DNA of 64,000 nucleotides from Bacillus mycoides (GCF_018742245.1 NZ_CP036132.1:3777001-3841000); one strand, 5' to 3'; counted from the stretch's first letter, positions 26,187-35,646 are shown. Numbers and translations are program-made. The notes: generated by a model not told the origin, from the sequence alone.

Positions 26187-27335
26187 TTACTTCCCTTCCT
26201 TCATATGAATTCCTAAACGAACCGTATCATATACATGTAATTCTTCAGTCATAACAACAAAGTCTGCATCTTTACCTGCCGCTAACGCGCCTTTATTATT
26301 TAATCCAAACTCTTCTGCTTGGTTAACTGATGTCATCAACACTGCATCCTCGATTGAACATCCTGTAAATTCAATTACATTTCGGAAAGCTTGATCCATT
26401 TTTAAAATACTACCAGCTAACGTTCCATCTTCTAATCGGGCACTGCCATCTTTTACATGTACTGGCTGTCCGCCAAGCTCATATAATCCTTCTTCAAGAC
26501 CTTTTGCACGCATTGCATCTGTAATGACACTTACTTTTTTCGGTCCTTTTAATTTATATGCTAATTTCACCATATCAGGGTGAATGTGAATACCATCTGT
26601 AATTACTTCAACCATTACATCTGGATTTAATAACACATGACCAACAACTCCTGGTTCACGATGATGTAATCCACGCATTTGATTGTATAAATGTGTTGCA
26701 TGTGTAATTTTTCTATTTTTCAGTTGTGCATCAATCGCATCTGTATGCCCCATTGTGCCAACAACACCTGTTTCAGCAAGATACTGTTCAAACTCTAACG
26801 CACCTTCTTCTTCCGGTGCATATGTTACTAATTTAATTAGATTACCGCTTGCTTCCTGCCATTGTTTAAATTGCTCGATACTCGCAGGAACAATATGTTC
26901 AAGTGGTTGTGCACCCGCACGTTTTTTTGAAACATATGGTCCTTCTAAGTGAATATATTCGAAATGTGCTCCTTTATCTTTCGCTTCCTTCGCAGCACTT
27001 AGCGCCGCTTCAATCGCTTCTGGAGCTTGTGTCATTGTTGTTGGGAAGTAAGTTGTAACTCCTTCTTTTAACATTTCTTTACCAAGAGTTACTAATCCAT
27101 CGCTATTTGCATCCATCGCATCAATATCGTATCCACCATGAATATGAACATCAATCATACCTGGAATCACAATCTTTCCTGCCGCATCTAACACAGTTTC
27201 ATTTTCTTGTGATACATATTGAGCCATCAAACCAATTTCTTTAACTGTTTCTGCGTAACGAATAAATCCGTTTTCCACTACTTCTTTACCTGTATAAATT
27301 TTGGCATTGATGACAACTTGCGTTTTCATTTTCAT
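26187..27335 (-). CDS. nagA: N-acetylglucosamine-6-phosphate deacetylase
   Basis: A 382-residue amidohydrolase that removes acetate from N-acetylglucosamine-6-phosphate, the first step towards glycolysis and wall recycling. The metal-binding DVHIHGGYDIDAMD near residue 62, HLEGPYVSKKRAGA near 128, GHTDA near 195, ATHLYNQMRGLHHR near 215 and the ITDAM segment near 275 (catalytic Asp) are all present. It is the first gene of nagABR. An operator-like site for NagR overlaps the presumed promoter at 27412-27422. AAAGG lies before the ATG at 27335. Confidence 0.95.
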   Translation of the reverse strand: MKMKTQVVINAKIYTGKEVVENGFIRYAETVKEIGLMAQYVSQENETVLDAAGKIVIPGMIDVHIHGGYDIDAMDANSDGLVTLGKEMLKEGVTTYFPTTMTQAPEAIEAALSAAKEAKDKGAHFEYIHLEGPYVSKKRAGAQPLEHIVPASIEQFKQWQEASGNLIKLVTYAPEEEGALEFEQYLAETGVVGTMGHTDAIDAQLKNRKITHATHLYNQMRGLHHREPGVVGHVLLNPDVMVEVITDGIHIHPDMVKLAYKLKGPKKVSVITDAMRAKGLEEGLYELGGQPVHVKDGSARLEDGTLAGSILKMDQAFRNVIEFTGCSIEDAVLMTSVNQAEEFGLNNKGALAAGKDADFVVMTEELHVYDTVRLGIHMKEGK

Positions 27336-27411
27336 CGATCCTTTCCCATGAAATACCTACTTATTATTATTACCTTATTCGCCTAATCCCATCTTAATAT
27401 ACACACAAGTA

Positions 27412-27422
27412 GTTGTCTATAC
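27412..27422 (-). promoter_or_regulatory. Probable NagR operator at the nagABR promoter
   Basis: GTATAGACAAC on the minus strand fits the HutC/GntR-subfamily operator core GTMTAKACNY. It overlaps TAGACA, a possible -35, with TAAGAT 17 bases downstream as -10. Regulator assignment is by context. Confidence 0.5.
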
Positions 27423-27535
27423 ATTCTAATGAAATTTCCTCTTCGTTCAGCGAAAAAAGGAAATTGATTTCTTTTTCATTATAATATATATTATCCATTT
27501 TTTCCAAAATGGATAATAACCTCTTATATAATTAG

Positions 27536-28438
27536 TTACTTAAGTAATGGCATAAGACCGCTTGCCCCCATAGTAATATGTTCACCATCTGTTTCTATTT
27601 CTACAGTTCGCTTGTTTGTTCCGTATATCATTATACCACGCTGTTTTAATCGTCTTACTACACTTTGATGAGGATGCCCATACGGATTTCTACTCCCGTA
27701 CGAAAGAATAGCGAATTGTGGATCTACTTTTTTTAAGAATGTTTCACTCGTTGAAGTATACGAGCCATGATGCCCAACTTTTAATACATCTGCATGTACA
27801 TCAAATTGCTTTAATATTTCATTTTCCGTCCGTATATCAGCATCACCCATTAATAAAAAGTCCGCTTTACCATATCGAATCTTTAACACAATTGAGGACT
27901 CGTTATTCTCGTCTTTTGATTTACCATTGTTCAATACTTGTATAGAAACATGTGGATCTAGCGGTATGTATTGTCCTTCCTTCACTGAAATGAAAGGAAT
28001 GCCTCTTTTTTTAATGTTATTCCGATACGTATGATAAGTAAATGAACTATATGTTTTCCCACTATCTAATACGAGTGAAACTGGCATTTGTTCTACAATT
28101 GGAATAAGCCCCCCTATATGGTCCATATCAGGATGAGTACTTACAATCACATCTAAATGATTAATTCCTTTTTCAATTAGTTTTTGAATAATAACCTCTC
28201 CCGCTTCATAAGGGCCCCCATCTATTAACATCGTTTGACCATTTGGCAATGTAATAAGTGTCGCATCACCTTGTCCAACTTTTAAAAAACTCACTTTCAT
28301 TTTACCGAAATGTTGCCGCTGCATATGTATAGAAGACGTAGTATGAATAGACATCATATATCTTTTAGCCGATGCGCTGTTTAACGAAAAACATAATAAA
28401 ACAGAAACCAACAATAGAATACTCCGTACACCCTTCAT
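27536..28438 (-). CDS. Secreted metallo-beta-lactamase-fold hydrolase (ComEC C-terminal-like)
   Basis: A 300-residue protein. Residues 1-24 are a signal peptide (MKGVRSILLLVSVLLCFSLN, then SASA). The rest is a metallo-beta-lactamase domain like the C-terminal part of ComEC/Rec2: GQGDATLITLP near residue 58, VSTHPDMDHIGGL near 95 (metal-binding motif), LLMGDAD near 190 and KVGHHGSYTSTSE near 210. It would act outside the membrane; substrates of these stand-alone enzymes are unknown, though nuclease activity is often assumed. I start at ATG 28438, preceded by AAAAGGAGA; an upstream in-frame extension has no signal-peptide logic. Confidence 0.8.
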   Translation of the reverse strand: MKGVRSILLLVSVLLCFSLNSASAKRYMMSIHTTSSIHMQRQHFGKMKVSFLKVGQGDATLITLPNGQTMLIDGGPYEAGEVIIQKLIEKGINHLDVIVSTHPDMDHIGGLIPIVEQMPVSLVLDSGKTYSSFTYHTYRNNIKKRGIPFISVKEGQYIPLDPHVSIQVLNNGKSKDENNESSIVLKIRYGKADFLLMGDADIRTENEILKQFDVHADVLKVGHHGSYTSTSETFLKKVDPQFAILSYGSRNPYGHPHQSVVRRLKQRGIMIYGTNKRTVEIETDGEHITMGASGLMPLLK

Positions 28439-28490
28439 AGCTCGTCTCCTTTTTTCATTTAGTATGGCACGCTCTGTAATTGATATACAA

Positions 28491-28517
28491 AAAAAGCTTA
28501 GCAAAATGCTAAGCTTT
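28491..28517 (-). terminator. Terminator of scpB
   Basis: AAAAGCTTAGC and GCTAAGCTTTT form a stem followed on the minus strand by TTTTTTT; it lies immediately after the scpB stop. Confidence 0.85.
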
Positions 28518-29089
28518 TATTTTGATAATTCCTGTAAAGAGCCAAAGAATAAATCTGCTTCATTCATTTGTTCATTTTCTTCCGAAAGAGGTGGTAAATC
28601 ATCTAACGTTTTCAATCCAAACGTATCTAAAAACTCTTTCGTCGTTCCGTATAAAATAGGGCGCCCTGGTCCTTCCGCTCTTCCCGTTTCTTTTATAAGT
28701 AAGTGTGAAACTAACGTTTGTAATGCCTTGTCTGTTTTCACGCCTCGAATCTCTTCCATTTCTGTCCTTGTAATCGGTTGACGGTACGCAACGATTGCCA
28801 ACGTTTCAAGAGCTGCTTGAGACAGTGACGCCGTTGTTGGGGTATCTATTAATTTTTGATAGTATGCAGCATGTTCTTTCTTTGTTGCAAAACGATACAC
28901 TTTTGCATATTGCACAATTTGCAGACCGCGATTCGATCCTTCACATTCTTTTTGCATTTCCTCTATACTGTTTATTACTTCTTCCACTTCAACTTCCAGA
29001 ACTTTAGCTATCTGTTCCGGATAAATCCCTTCGTCACCTGCAACAAATAAAAGCCCTTCAATAATCGCCTTTTGTTCTTTTCTATCCAT
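28517..29089 (-). CDS. scpB: Segregation and condensation protein B
   Basis: A 190-residue winged-helix protein that, with ScpA, forms the non-SMC part of the SMC condensin complex needed for chromosome compaction and segregation. [13 protein letters not shown] near residue 10 and [23 protein letters not shown] near 95 are the characteristic ScpB segments. A GGAGGAAGG-type ribosome binding site precedes the ATG. Unlike B. subtilis, where scpA and scpB are adjacent, here 158 bases including a terminator-like hairpin separate them. Confidence 0.95.
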   Translation of the reverse strand: MDRKEQKAIIEGLLFVAGDEGIYPEQIAKVLEVEVEEVINSIEEMQKECEGSNRGLQIVQYAKVYRFATKKEHAAYYQKLIDTPTTASLSQAALETLAIVAYRQPITRTEMEEIRGVKTDKALQTLVSHLLIKETGRAEGPGRPILYGTTKEFLDTFGLKTLDDLPPLSEENEQMNEADLFFGSLQELSK

Positions 29090-29130
29090 TTTACGAACTC
29101 CTTCCTCCTATTTCCCATAAAAAATACACA

Positions 29131-29164
29131 TAAAAAAACCGAATCACAGTAAATGCGTTCGGTT
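29131..29164 (-). terminator. Terminator-like hairpin between scpA and scpB
   Basis: On the minus strand AACCGAA (29164-29158) pairs with TTCGGTT (29143-29137) and is followed by TTTTT. The 7-base-pair stem and 14-base loop make it a moderate terminator; it would partly separate scpB from scpA transcription. Confidence 0.55.
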
Positions 29165-29247
29165 CAATATTTCTTCTCTCGTTCCAAACGATACATTAAA
29201 ACCTAACATGAGATAAAATATTTCTATCCCATCTTCACTTGCTGGCT

Positions 29248-29991
29248 CTATAAGGATTTATTAGAGCTTGATACGAAAATTTCATCAAAATTATGTTCTT
29301 GCTCAATTATGATTTGTTGATTTTTCATTAGCTCAAGAACCGCTAAAAATGTTACAACCATTATTTCACGTTCTTCATCAGCAAACAAATCATAAAAACT
29401 TTGACGACCGCCTCTTACTTCTAACTGCTGTAGAATATCCGTCATTCGCTGTGCAATTGGTATTTCTTGGCGAGTAATTCGCGTTGTTACGGGGGTCTTT
29501 GCTTTTTTACGACGCATTAGCTTTTGAAATGCCGCTAACATATCATATAACGTAACATCAAGAGGTAAGCTTGTCTCCTCTTCTTGTTGAAATGATGTAA
29601 AATCAATTGGCGGACGTGTATATAGCTGTGCTCTTTCTTGTTCTCTTTCTTTTAACTCAGTAGCAACTTGCTTATATTTCTTATATTCAATTAACCTCTC
29701 CATCAATTCTTGACGAGGGTCATCTATAAAGTCTTCACCGTTATCAGGTACATCTTCTTCTTGTTTCGGTAACAACATTTTACTTTTAATTTGTAATAAC
29801 GTTGCAGCCATTACTAAATACTCACTGGCAACATCTAATTGTAATTCTTTCATCGTATGGACATAAGATAGATATTGCTCTGTAATTTCCGCTACAGGAA
29901 TATTATATATATCGATTTCGTAACGATGTATTAAGTGTAACAATAGATCTAAAGGCCCTTCAAAAGCCTCTACTTTAAAATTATACTGCAC
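29248..29991 (-). CDS. scpA: Segregation and condensation protein A (kleisin)
   Basis: A 247-residue kleisin subunit of the SMC-ScpAB complex. [20 protein letters not shown] at the N-terminus is the conserved SMC-neck-binding region, and the C-terminal winged helix ([17 protein letters not shown]) contacts the SMC head. I start at GTG 29991, which gives the family N-terminus ([13 protein letters not shown]), rather than the upstream in-frame GTG at 30006, which forms part of the GGTGGGA ribosome binding site. Confidence 0.95.
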   Translation of the reverse strand: MQYNFKVEAFEGPLDLLLHLIHRYEIDIYNIPVAEITEQYLSYVHTMKELQLDVASEYLVMAATLLQIKSKMLLPKQEEDVPDNGEDFIDDPRQELMERLIEYKKYKQVATELKEREQERAQLYTRPPIDFTSFQQEEETSLPLDVTLYDMLAAFQKLMRRKKAKTPVTTRITRQEIPIAQRMTDILQQLEVRGGRQSFYDLFADEEREIMVVTFLAVLELMKNQQIIIEQEHNFDEIFVSSSNKSL

Positions 29992-30095
29992 AAAGCATCC
30001 CACCACATTTTTTCTATAACACCATAAGTATAGAGCATACTCATGTTCTATCCAACCTTTTTAAGAAATTTAATTAAAAATAGACCTATGCCCAT

Positions 30096-30122
30096 GTCAT
30101 AATGCCCACCGCTTCATATGAT
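30096..30122 (+). promoter_or_regulatory. Mother-cell sporulation promoter of the YjcZ gene
   Basis: GTCATA (30096-30101) and CATATGAT (30115-30122) are about 13 bases apart and resemble sigma-E -35/-10 elements; CATATGATA also fits the sigma-K -10 pattern CATAnnnTA. Confidence 0.4.
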
Positions 30123-30160
30123 AACAGTGTAGTAAGAACAATGTAGGAGGTCAAAAAACT

Positions 30161-30256
30161 ATGGGTCACGTTGATTGTGGTTTTAGCGGTGGGTTCGCAT
30201 TACTTGTTGTACTGTTCATTTTACTAATCATTGTAGGAGCAGCTTGCTTCTGCTAA
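30161..30256 (+). CDS. YjcZ-family tiny sporulation membrane protein
   Basis: A 31-residue protein, MGHVDCGFSGGFALLVVLF and a hydrophobic tail ending GAACFC. The short glycine-rich head followed by a single membrane helix and a terminal cysteine pair is the hallmark of the YjcZ (tiny_TM_bacill) family, small proteins made during sporulation and found in the spore coat or membrane in several Bacilli. A TAGGAGG ribosome binding site sits nine bases before the ATG, and a mother-cell-type promoter lies upstream. A stem-loop follows at 30271-30304. Confidence 0.8.
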   Translation: MGHVDCGFSGGFALLVVLFILLIIVGAACFC

Positions 30257-30270
30257 TAGGAAGCAAGAAA

Positions 30271-30304
30271 GCGACTAGGGATACTTCCCTAGTCGCTTAT
30301 TGTT
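30271..30304 (+). terminator. Terminator after the YjcZ gene
   Basis: GCGACTAGGGA and TCCCTAGTCGC form an 11-base-pair stem followed by TTATTGTT, a weak T tract. Confidence 0.65.
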
Positions 30305-30356
30305 AATATTTCTATGATAAACTGTACATATAACCGTTAGACAGGAGCGAAAAAAA

Positions 30357-30875
30357 ATGTATCCTACCGAGTACATACAATTTTTAATTCATTTTCACGG
30401 AGACTGTGATTATTTTGAATGTCATGAAATATTAGAAGAGTATTGGAAATTAAAACCTAGAGGAGAACGCGACACTTACTTAGTCGGTCTCATTCAAATT
30501 GCTGTTTCCTTATACCATCACAGACGATCCAACTGGAATGGCGCAGAGAAGATGATAAAAAGCGCAATAGCACTTTTAGAAAAGAACAGTGTGCCGTTAC
30601 ATCAATTAGGAATAGATCATAAACATCTTATATTCTTATTAAATGAAAGGTTACAATCTATCCACAAAAAGGAATTTTTCGCGCCGTTATTTTTACCATT
30701 ATTAGACGCATCGTTAGAAAAACAATGCATACAGTTATGTAAGAAACAAAACCTCTCTTGGAAAGATGTGAATTTCATTCCTGGTGAATACATCATAAAT
30801 AAGCACACATTGCGTGATCGAACAGAAGTCATTTCTGAACGACACGAACAACTACAAAAAAGAAAGCAGAGATAA
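30357..30875 (+). CDS. ypuF: DUF309-family protein (YpuF)
   Basis: A 172-residue cytosolic alpha-helical protein. FHGDCDYFECHEILEEYWK near residue 13 is the DUF309 signature (a conserved His/Glu cluster that looks like a metal or catalytic site), followed by LVGLIQIAVSLYHHRRSNWNGA near 45. No function is established. As in B. subtilis, it lies between ribT and scpA. CAGGAGCG precedes the ATG. It converges with ribT; the two stops are 20 bases apart with an imperfect hairpin between. Confidence 0.85.
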   Translation: MYPTEYIQFLIHFHGDCDYFECHEILEEYWKLKPRGERDTYLVGLIQIAVSLYHHRRSNWNGAEKMIKSAIALLEKNSVPLHQLGIDHKHLIFLLNERLQSIHKKEFFAPLFLPLLDASLEKQCIQLCKKQNLSWKDVNFIPGEYIINKHTLRDRTEVISERHEQLQKRKQR

Positions 30876-30895
30876 TAAACTACTTATCCCTGCTT

Positions 30896-31264
30896 TCATG
30901 AATGTATATTTTGTTCAAGTTCTTTACACTTTTTGCAAAAACTTGCTGTTTGCTCATTTCCGCAAATTGTAAACTCAAGAAATTTACTCTTAAGCTCTTG
31001 AACCATCTTCGTCCCAATCCCCATATGACGGTGAGACGGATTCACGCTCAAATGCTGAATTTCCAATACCTGATCTTCTTTTTTTATAATCCCCATTATC
31101 CCAACAAAATCTTCATTTTGTTTCCACAAATACAATTGCCAATCCTCTTTCGCTTCATACTCTTTCATTGTCAATTGTAATGTTTTTACATCTTTTTCAG
31201 TTGGCATAAATGAAAGAAGCCCCATTGCAATTTTTTCATAACTTTTTTTAAAACGAATTAACAT
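30896..31264 (-). CDS. ribT: RibT, GNAT-family acetyltransferase
   Basis: A 122-residue GNAT protein. MLIRFKKSYEKIAMGLLSFM at the N-terminus and LSVNPSHRHMGIGTKMV near residue 75 (acetyl-CoA loop, RHMGIG) closely resemble B. subtilis RibT, the last gene of the riboflavin operon there. Here it stands alone: no ribDEAH genes and no FMN riboswitch are found upstream in the 490 bases before ppiB. Its acetyl acceptor is unknown. Whether it is transcribed from a new promoter in that gap cannot be told. Confidence 0.85.
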   Translation of the reverse strand: MLIRFKKSYEKIAMGLLSFMPTEKDVKTLQLTMKEYEAKEDWQLYLWKQNEDFVGIMGIIKKEDQVLEIQHLSVNPSHRHMGIGTKMVQELKSKFLEFTICGNEQTASFCKKCKELEQNIHS

Positions 31265-31750
31265 AACCCTTATCCCTTCTTACAAAAGTTACAAACTATT
31301 TATCCCATCAATCACTCTTTTCATATCACATTCATTCTACAATATTTTTACCAGAGTGAGAAGAGGCTGAAACAACTTGATAATCATACAAAGCGTTAAG
31401 AAGAAAGTCAAATATATGTTTCCACGCTATTTCTCTCTATTACACCGCTCAAAAAAAGAGACAATACTGTATAGGAACTAAAAGGAGAATCCCTTTCTCA
31501 TCACATTTCAATTATTAACCACTTTTGAACAAATTAGTTCTACCAAAAGCAATATGTTAAGAGAAATCCATTTATTGAAGCATATAATTCGTACTCCATT
31601 CTATGTATTTTGTTAAAAGTGTGTTCTGATGAACAATATATTTTAACGCTAGTAGTCGTCCTATTTGTGTCATATACTTTAAAATATATACCGATTCCTG
31701 TTTATAGAAAATAAAAAAAGAGAGCAAAATCGCTCTCTTTTTCTCATAAC
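31265..31750. other. 486-base gene-free region between ribT and ppiB
   Basis: Apart from the ppiB terminator near 31712 I see no convincing gene, no FMN-riboswitch aptamer and no repeat here. In B. subtilis this interval holds ribD-ribE-ribA-ribH. The sequence is AT-rich with short meaningless frames on both strands, consistent with a decayed or deleted region. Confidence 0.6.
31706..31742 (-). terminator. Terminator of ppiB
   Basis: On the minus strand AGAGAGCGATTTTGCTCTCT is followed by TTTTTTT, just after the ppiB stop. Confidence 0.85.
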
Positions 31751-32188
31751 TTATTCTTCCCAAACTTTAACTTCTTTCATTACATCACCTTGACGCATGT
31801 TTAATACTGTTTCAATACCGCTTGTTGCTTTACCGAATACAGTATGTACGCCATCTAAATGCGGTTGTGGCTCATGAACAACAAAAAATTGGCTACCACC
31901 TGTATTACGGCCAGCATGCGCCATAGAAAGTGATCCAACAAGGTGTCTATGAGGATTTCCATCAGTCTCACATGGAATAGAGTAACCTGGGCCACCTGCA
32001 CCTGTGCCTGTTGGGTCTCCACCTTGGCTTACGAAGCCAGGAATAACGCGGTGGAATGTCACGCCATCATAAAATCCTTGCTCTGCTAATTTTTTAAAGT
32101 TTTCTACTGTTTTTGGTGCCTCTTCTGGGAAAAATTCTAAATCGATTTTTTCGCCATTTTCCATTAATATGTATCCTAAAGTTTTCAT
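31751..32188 (-). CDS. ppiB: Peptidyl-prolyl cis-trans isomerase B (cyclophilin)
   Basis: A 145-residue cyclophilin that catalyses prolyl isomerisation in the cytosol. [33 protein letters not shown] (residues about 27-59; split here only by position) holds the catalytic Arg, and [19 protein letters not shown] near 87 carries the Gln/Phe active-site residues. No signal peptide is present. AAAGGAGA precedes the ATG. It diverges from ypuA, as in B. subtilis. Confidence 0.95.
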   Translation of the reverse strand: MKTLGYILMENGEKIDLEFFPEEAPKTVENFKKLAEQGFYDGVTFHRVIPGFVSQGGDPTGTGAGGPGYSIPCETDGNPHRHLVGSLSMAHAGRNTGGSQFFVVHEPQPHLDGVHTVFGKATSGIETVLNMRQGDVMKEVKVWEE

Positions 32189-32375
32189 ATGTATATGTCT
32201 CCTTTCAACTATCTCAGCACTATATTACCATATTCATGACGAGAAACAAAAAGAATCCGACAATCTGCATACTTCTTTTTCGAAATGTGGAAAAAGCTAG
32301 GTGACAAATTTTAAAAATATACTATAATAACTGTGTTGCCCGAAAATTTCAGAAAGAGAAAGGGAGCGATTTTTC

Positions 32376-33242
32376 GTGAAAGCGAAATTACTAGCTCTGC
32401 TATTAGCTGTAGCCGTATTTATTATGCCAACAGCTTCATTTGCAGACATCATTGAGGGAGAATCAATTGTTACACTAGGAGAAAACTTATCTGAACAACA
32501 AAAACAAGAGCTGTTAAAAGAAATGAAAGCACCAAAAGATGCTACAATCATCACTGTGTCTAATGCGGAAGAACATAAATTTCTAGAAGGAATTGTTCCA
32601 AAAGCACAAATTGGTACAAGAGCAATTTCCTCTTCTATGATTACATACACAAAACCAGGGTCTGGTCTCATTGTACGCTCAAAAAACATTAATTCGATAA
32701 CAGATGCAATGTACACAAATGCACTTATTACAGCAGGTGTGAAAGATGCAGAGATTCAAATTACTGCACCATTTAAAGTTTCCGGAACTGCTGCTTTAAC
32801 AGGTTTAATGAAGGCCTATGAAACAACATCGAACAAAGAAATTCCAGAAGATGTTAAAAAAGTAGCCAATGAAGAAATGGTACAAACAGCAAAACTTGGT
32901 GATAAAATCGGTGAAGAAAAAGCAGTTCAACTTGTCGCAAAAATTAAAGAAGAAATTGCAAAAGAACAGCCAAAAACAACTGAAGATTTACGTTCATTAA
33001 TTAAAAAAATTGCTGATCAACTTGGCATTACATTAACAGATGAACAGTTGGATAACTTAGTATCGTTATTTGATAAAATGAAAAATCTTAATATCGATTG
33101 GAACCAAGTTGGTAGCCAATTAGATAAAGCAAAAGACCATGTGTCTGCCTTCTTAGGATCTGAAGAAGGACAAAGTTTCCTAGATAAAGTAAAAGATTTC
33201 TTCTCTAGTATCATTGATTTCGTTAAATCTTTATTCAAGTAA
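32376..33242 (+). CDS. ypuA: YpuA, secreted DUF1002-family protein
   Basis: A 288-residue exported protein with a signal peptide (residues 1-23, cleavage probably after SFA in PTASFADIIEG). The mature part matches the DUF1002/YpuA family: GENLSEQQKQELLKEM near 35, TYTKPGSGLIVRSKNIN near 92 and then long charged helices to a hydrophobic, amphipathic C-terminal end (FFSSIIDFVKSLFK). The role is unknown. The start is GTG with an AAAGGGAG site nine bases upstream. Position next to ppiB is conserved with B. subtilis. Confidence 0.85.
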   Translation: MKAKLLALLLAVAVFIMPTASFADIIEGESIVTLGENLSEQQKQELLKEMKAPKDATIITVSNAEEHKFLEGIVPKAQIGTRAISSSMITYTKPGSGLIVRSKNINSITDAMYTNALITAGVKDAEIQITAPFKVSGTAALTGLMKAYETTSNKEIPEDVKKVANEEMVQTAKLGDKIGEEKAVQLVAKIKEEIAKEQPKTTEDLRSLIKKIADQLGITLTDEQLDNLVSLFDKMKNLNIDWNQVGSQLDKAKDHVSAFLGSEEGQSFLDKVKDFFSSIIDFVKSLFK

Positions 33243-33276
33243 AAAAGAAGCTCGCCAGTGACGAGCTTCTTTTTTA
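33243..33276. terminator. Bidirectional terminator
   Basis: AAGAAGCTCG(CC) pairs with CGAGCTTCTT between A and T runs, shared by ypuA and the convergent HAD gene. Confidence 0.85.
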
Positions 33277-34059
33277 TACAAGTAACGGTAATTTCATAAT
33301 AGCTTCTTCAACCGAACGAACAACATGATTTGCTTTCTCCTTCACATACGGATGAGCATGATGGAGGGTGAAGGAGTGCGGGGTTACTTCAAACATAGAA
33401 ATATCATTGAAAGAATCTCCAATACATGCAACTTCATTTGCTTCAATTTGTAAATGCTCCATTAATCGCTTCAGAGCGCTTCCTTTACTTACACCTCTTG
33501 GCATAATGTCAACATAGCGCTTACCCGATATAAAAACTTCTGCTTCACTCTGAAATGTATCTCGCAACTCTTGATCTAATGCTAAAATTTTTTCTTCTTC
33601 GCCAAAAACAAATAATTTCGCAGGATGTACAGTCTTCCCAAATTCCTCTTCTAGTTCTTCGATTTCAGCAATATGCACTCCCATATACTCTTCAAAAGTA
33701 TGATGATGTTCATTCTTCCTTTTTGTATATCGCTGCTCATTTGCACAAACAATATCTGCTAGTCCCTTTTTATGTATATATCGATATATTTCCTGGGCAA
33801 CCCCGTCTTCAAAACTCGATTCATGAAATACTTTTCCATCCGGTAGTATCATTGTCGCTCCATTTAAACTAGTTGTGTAATACGGGAACGAAAACCTTTT
33901 TACCGCCTCATCAATTCGGTGAGTAAAACGGCCAGAGGCAAAACAAATATTTGTCCCTTTTTCAGCTAGCCAACAAAGCGCTCGTTCATCTTCTTTTTGC
34001 ATATGATTCACATTGTAAACGAGCGTATCATCTAAATCACTTACAAATAATTTAATCAT
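33274..34059 (-). CDS. HAD-superfamily hydrolase, Cof type
   Basis: A 261-residue Cof-type phosphatase: VSDLDDTLVYN near residue 5 (nucleophile), CFASGRFTHRID near 40, RGVSKGSALKRL near 190 (lysine) and CIGDSFNDISMF near 211 (metal). The second DxD position reads DLDDT instead of the usual DxDGT, a tolerated variant. It is paralogous to the gene at 23841. The in-frame ATG at 34083 lies before the AAAGGGG ribosome binding site, so I start at 34059. The gene occupies the place that lysA has in B. subtilis, between spoVAF and ypuA. Confidence 0.82.
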   Translation of the reverse strand: MIKLFVSDLDDTLVYNVNHMQKEDERALCWLAEKGTNICFASGRFTHRIDEAVKRFSFPYYTTSLNGATMILPDGKVFHESSFEDGVAQEIYRYIHKKGLADIVCANEQRYTKRKNEHHHTFEEYMGVHIAEIEELEEEFGKTVHPAKLFVFGEEEKILALDQELRDTFQSEAEVFISGKRYVDIMPRGVSKGSALKRLMEHLQIEANEVACIGDSFNDISMFEVTPHSFTLHHAHPYVKEKANHVVRSVEEAIMKLPLLV

Positions 34060-34148
34060 GTCCTCTTCCCCTTTCATACACAATATCTACTCTAATTGTA
34101 CAAAAAAAATGTTTGATTTTTGTTAAAAAAATAATAAATTTTCAATAA

Positions 34149-34182
34149 AAAATAAGCGGGAGCATAACCCCGCTTATTTTTG
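34149..34182 (-). terminator. Terminator of the spoVA operon
   Basis: On the minus strand AATAAGCGGGG and CCCGCTTATT form a stem followed by TTTTTATT; it overlaps the spoVAF 3' end. Confidence 0.85.
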
Positions 34183-35646
34183 TCTTCGCACATTTTGAGG
34201 TCTTACAATACTTGGACGAACCTTTAAACTAGACATAGTTGGACGAAGTAAAATTTTCGTTAACGCGCCCCAATCAAACGGTAAAAACGGCCATAAATAC
34301 GGTGTTTGCAAGCTTTTTATAGATGTTAAAAATAGAATCAATATCGTCATTCCAATGACAAATCCCATTTCATGAAATATGCCTGTTAAAATAATTACAA
34401 ACAATTTCCCTATCTTATTCCCAAGCCCTAGTTCATAACTTGGCGTAGCGTATGCTCCAATCATAGAAACTGCTACGTATAAAATAACTTCTGGTACAAA
34501 TAAACCTACATCAATTGCAATTTGACCAATTAATATGGCAGAAATTAATCCTGCTGCAGACGACAATGATGTCGGTGTATGAATGGCAGCCATCCTTAAA
34601 AACTCGAGCCCGATTTCCGCCATCAAAATTTGTAATAAAATTGGTAAGTGCGTCATCTTGTTTGGTCCAATGAAAGCAAGACTTTCCGGTAAAAGAGTTG
34701 GATTAAAAACAAAAACTAACCAAAATGGCAGTAAGAACAGCGAAAATATAACACCTAAAAAACGTACCCAACGTAAAAATGTACCTACAGCTGGATTTTG
34801 TCTAAACTCTTCTGCATGCTGTAAATGGTGGAAATATGTTGTTGGAGTGATCATAACACTTGGTGATGTGTCAACGAGTACTAACACATGTCCTTCTAAT
34901 AGATGATTTGCTGCTACATCTGGTCTTTCTGTGTATCGAATAAGCGGGAATGGATTATAACCTTGTTTAACTACAAATTCTTCTACTGTTTTATCCGCCA
35001 TCGTAATCCCGTCTACATCAATGTTATTTAATTCTTGTTTTATAATCTTTACTAAATCTGGATTTGCAACATCTTGAACGTATGTAATACAAATATCCGT
35101 TTGCGATCTATCTCCGACTCGAATCATTTCATTTCGAAGACGTGGATCGCGTATTCTTCTACGAATTAACGCTGTATTTACAACGATATTTTCAACAAAG
35201 CCATCCCTTGCACCGCGCACTACCTTTTCTGTATCTGGTTCTGTCGGTGTCCGGCCCGGATAACTACGAACATCTATTGCGAACGCTTCCGTTTCACCTT
35301 CCACAAATATAACAATGAGTCCCGATAATACTTGGAGCATTACCTCATCCATCGTTTTTACTTTACTTACTTGTTGATGAATTAAACGATTCTCTAAAAG
35401 CTTTACTGTATCTTCTTCTACATCCCTTATTTCATTTGTATCCACCGCTTCTTCTAAAATAGGGATAATATAATTCGTATCACAAAGTCCATTTACAAAT
35501 AACACACCAATTTCTTTATTTAAAATTTGAAATTTACGAATACCAACATCGTATGTAACACCCAGTCCAACTGTTTGCTTTAAGTAATTTTCATTATCAC
35601 TTAAAAAAGATGAAATCGGGATATTCACTTTTTTAGGCTTCGTCAT
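34174..35646 (-). CDS. spoVAF: Stage V sporulation protein AF (GerA-family)
   Basis: A 490-residue membrane protein related to germinant-receptor A subunits (GerA/SpoVAF family). The N-terminal half (about 1-270) is soluble with [18 protein letters not shown] and [21 protein letters not shown]; the C-terminal half has about five to six membrane helices including [17 protein letters not shown] and a [20 protein letters not shown] segment. It is the last gene of the spoVA operon and is made in the forespore. I start at ATG 35646 behind AAAGGAG; it overlaps spoVAEA by 14 bases. Confidence 0.93.
   Translation of the reverse strand: MTKPKKVNIPISSFLSDNENYLKQTVGLGVTYDVGIRKFQILNKEIGVLFVNGLCDTNYIIPILEEAVDTNEIRDVEEDTVKLLENRLIHQQVSKVKTMDEVMLQVLSGLIVIFVEGETEAFAIDVRSYPGRTPTEPDTEKVVRGARDGFVENIVVNTALIRRRIRDPRLRNEMIRVGDRSQTDICITYVQDVANPDLVKIIKQELNNIDVDGITMADKTVEEFVVKQGYNPFPLIRYTERPDVAANHLLEGHVLVLVDTSPSVMITPTTYFHHLQHAEEFRQNPAVGTFLRWVRFLGVIFSLFLLPFWLVFVFNPTLLPESLAFIGPNKMTHLPILLQILMAEIGLEFLRMAAIHTPTSLSSAAGLISAILIGQIAIDVGLFVPEVILYVAVSMIGAYATPSYELGLGNKIGKLFVIILTGIFHEMGFVIGMTILILFLTSIKSLQTPYLWPFLPFDWGALTKILLRPTMSSLKVRPSIVRPQNVRRQK

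Noticed and set aside
31475..31616. Plus-strand 44-codon open stretch (ENPFLITFQLLTTFEQISST...)
   Set aside because: No start codon or ribosome binding site, and no family recognised; may be a decayed remnant but cannot be supported.
31572..31763. Minus-strand ORF of 63 codons overlapping the ppiB end
   Set aside because: It overlaps the ppiB 3' end and the terminator, and has no plausible start.
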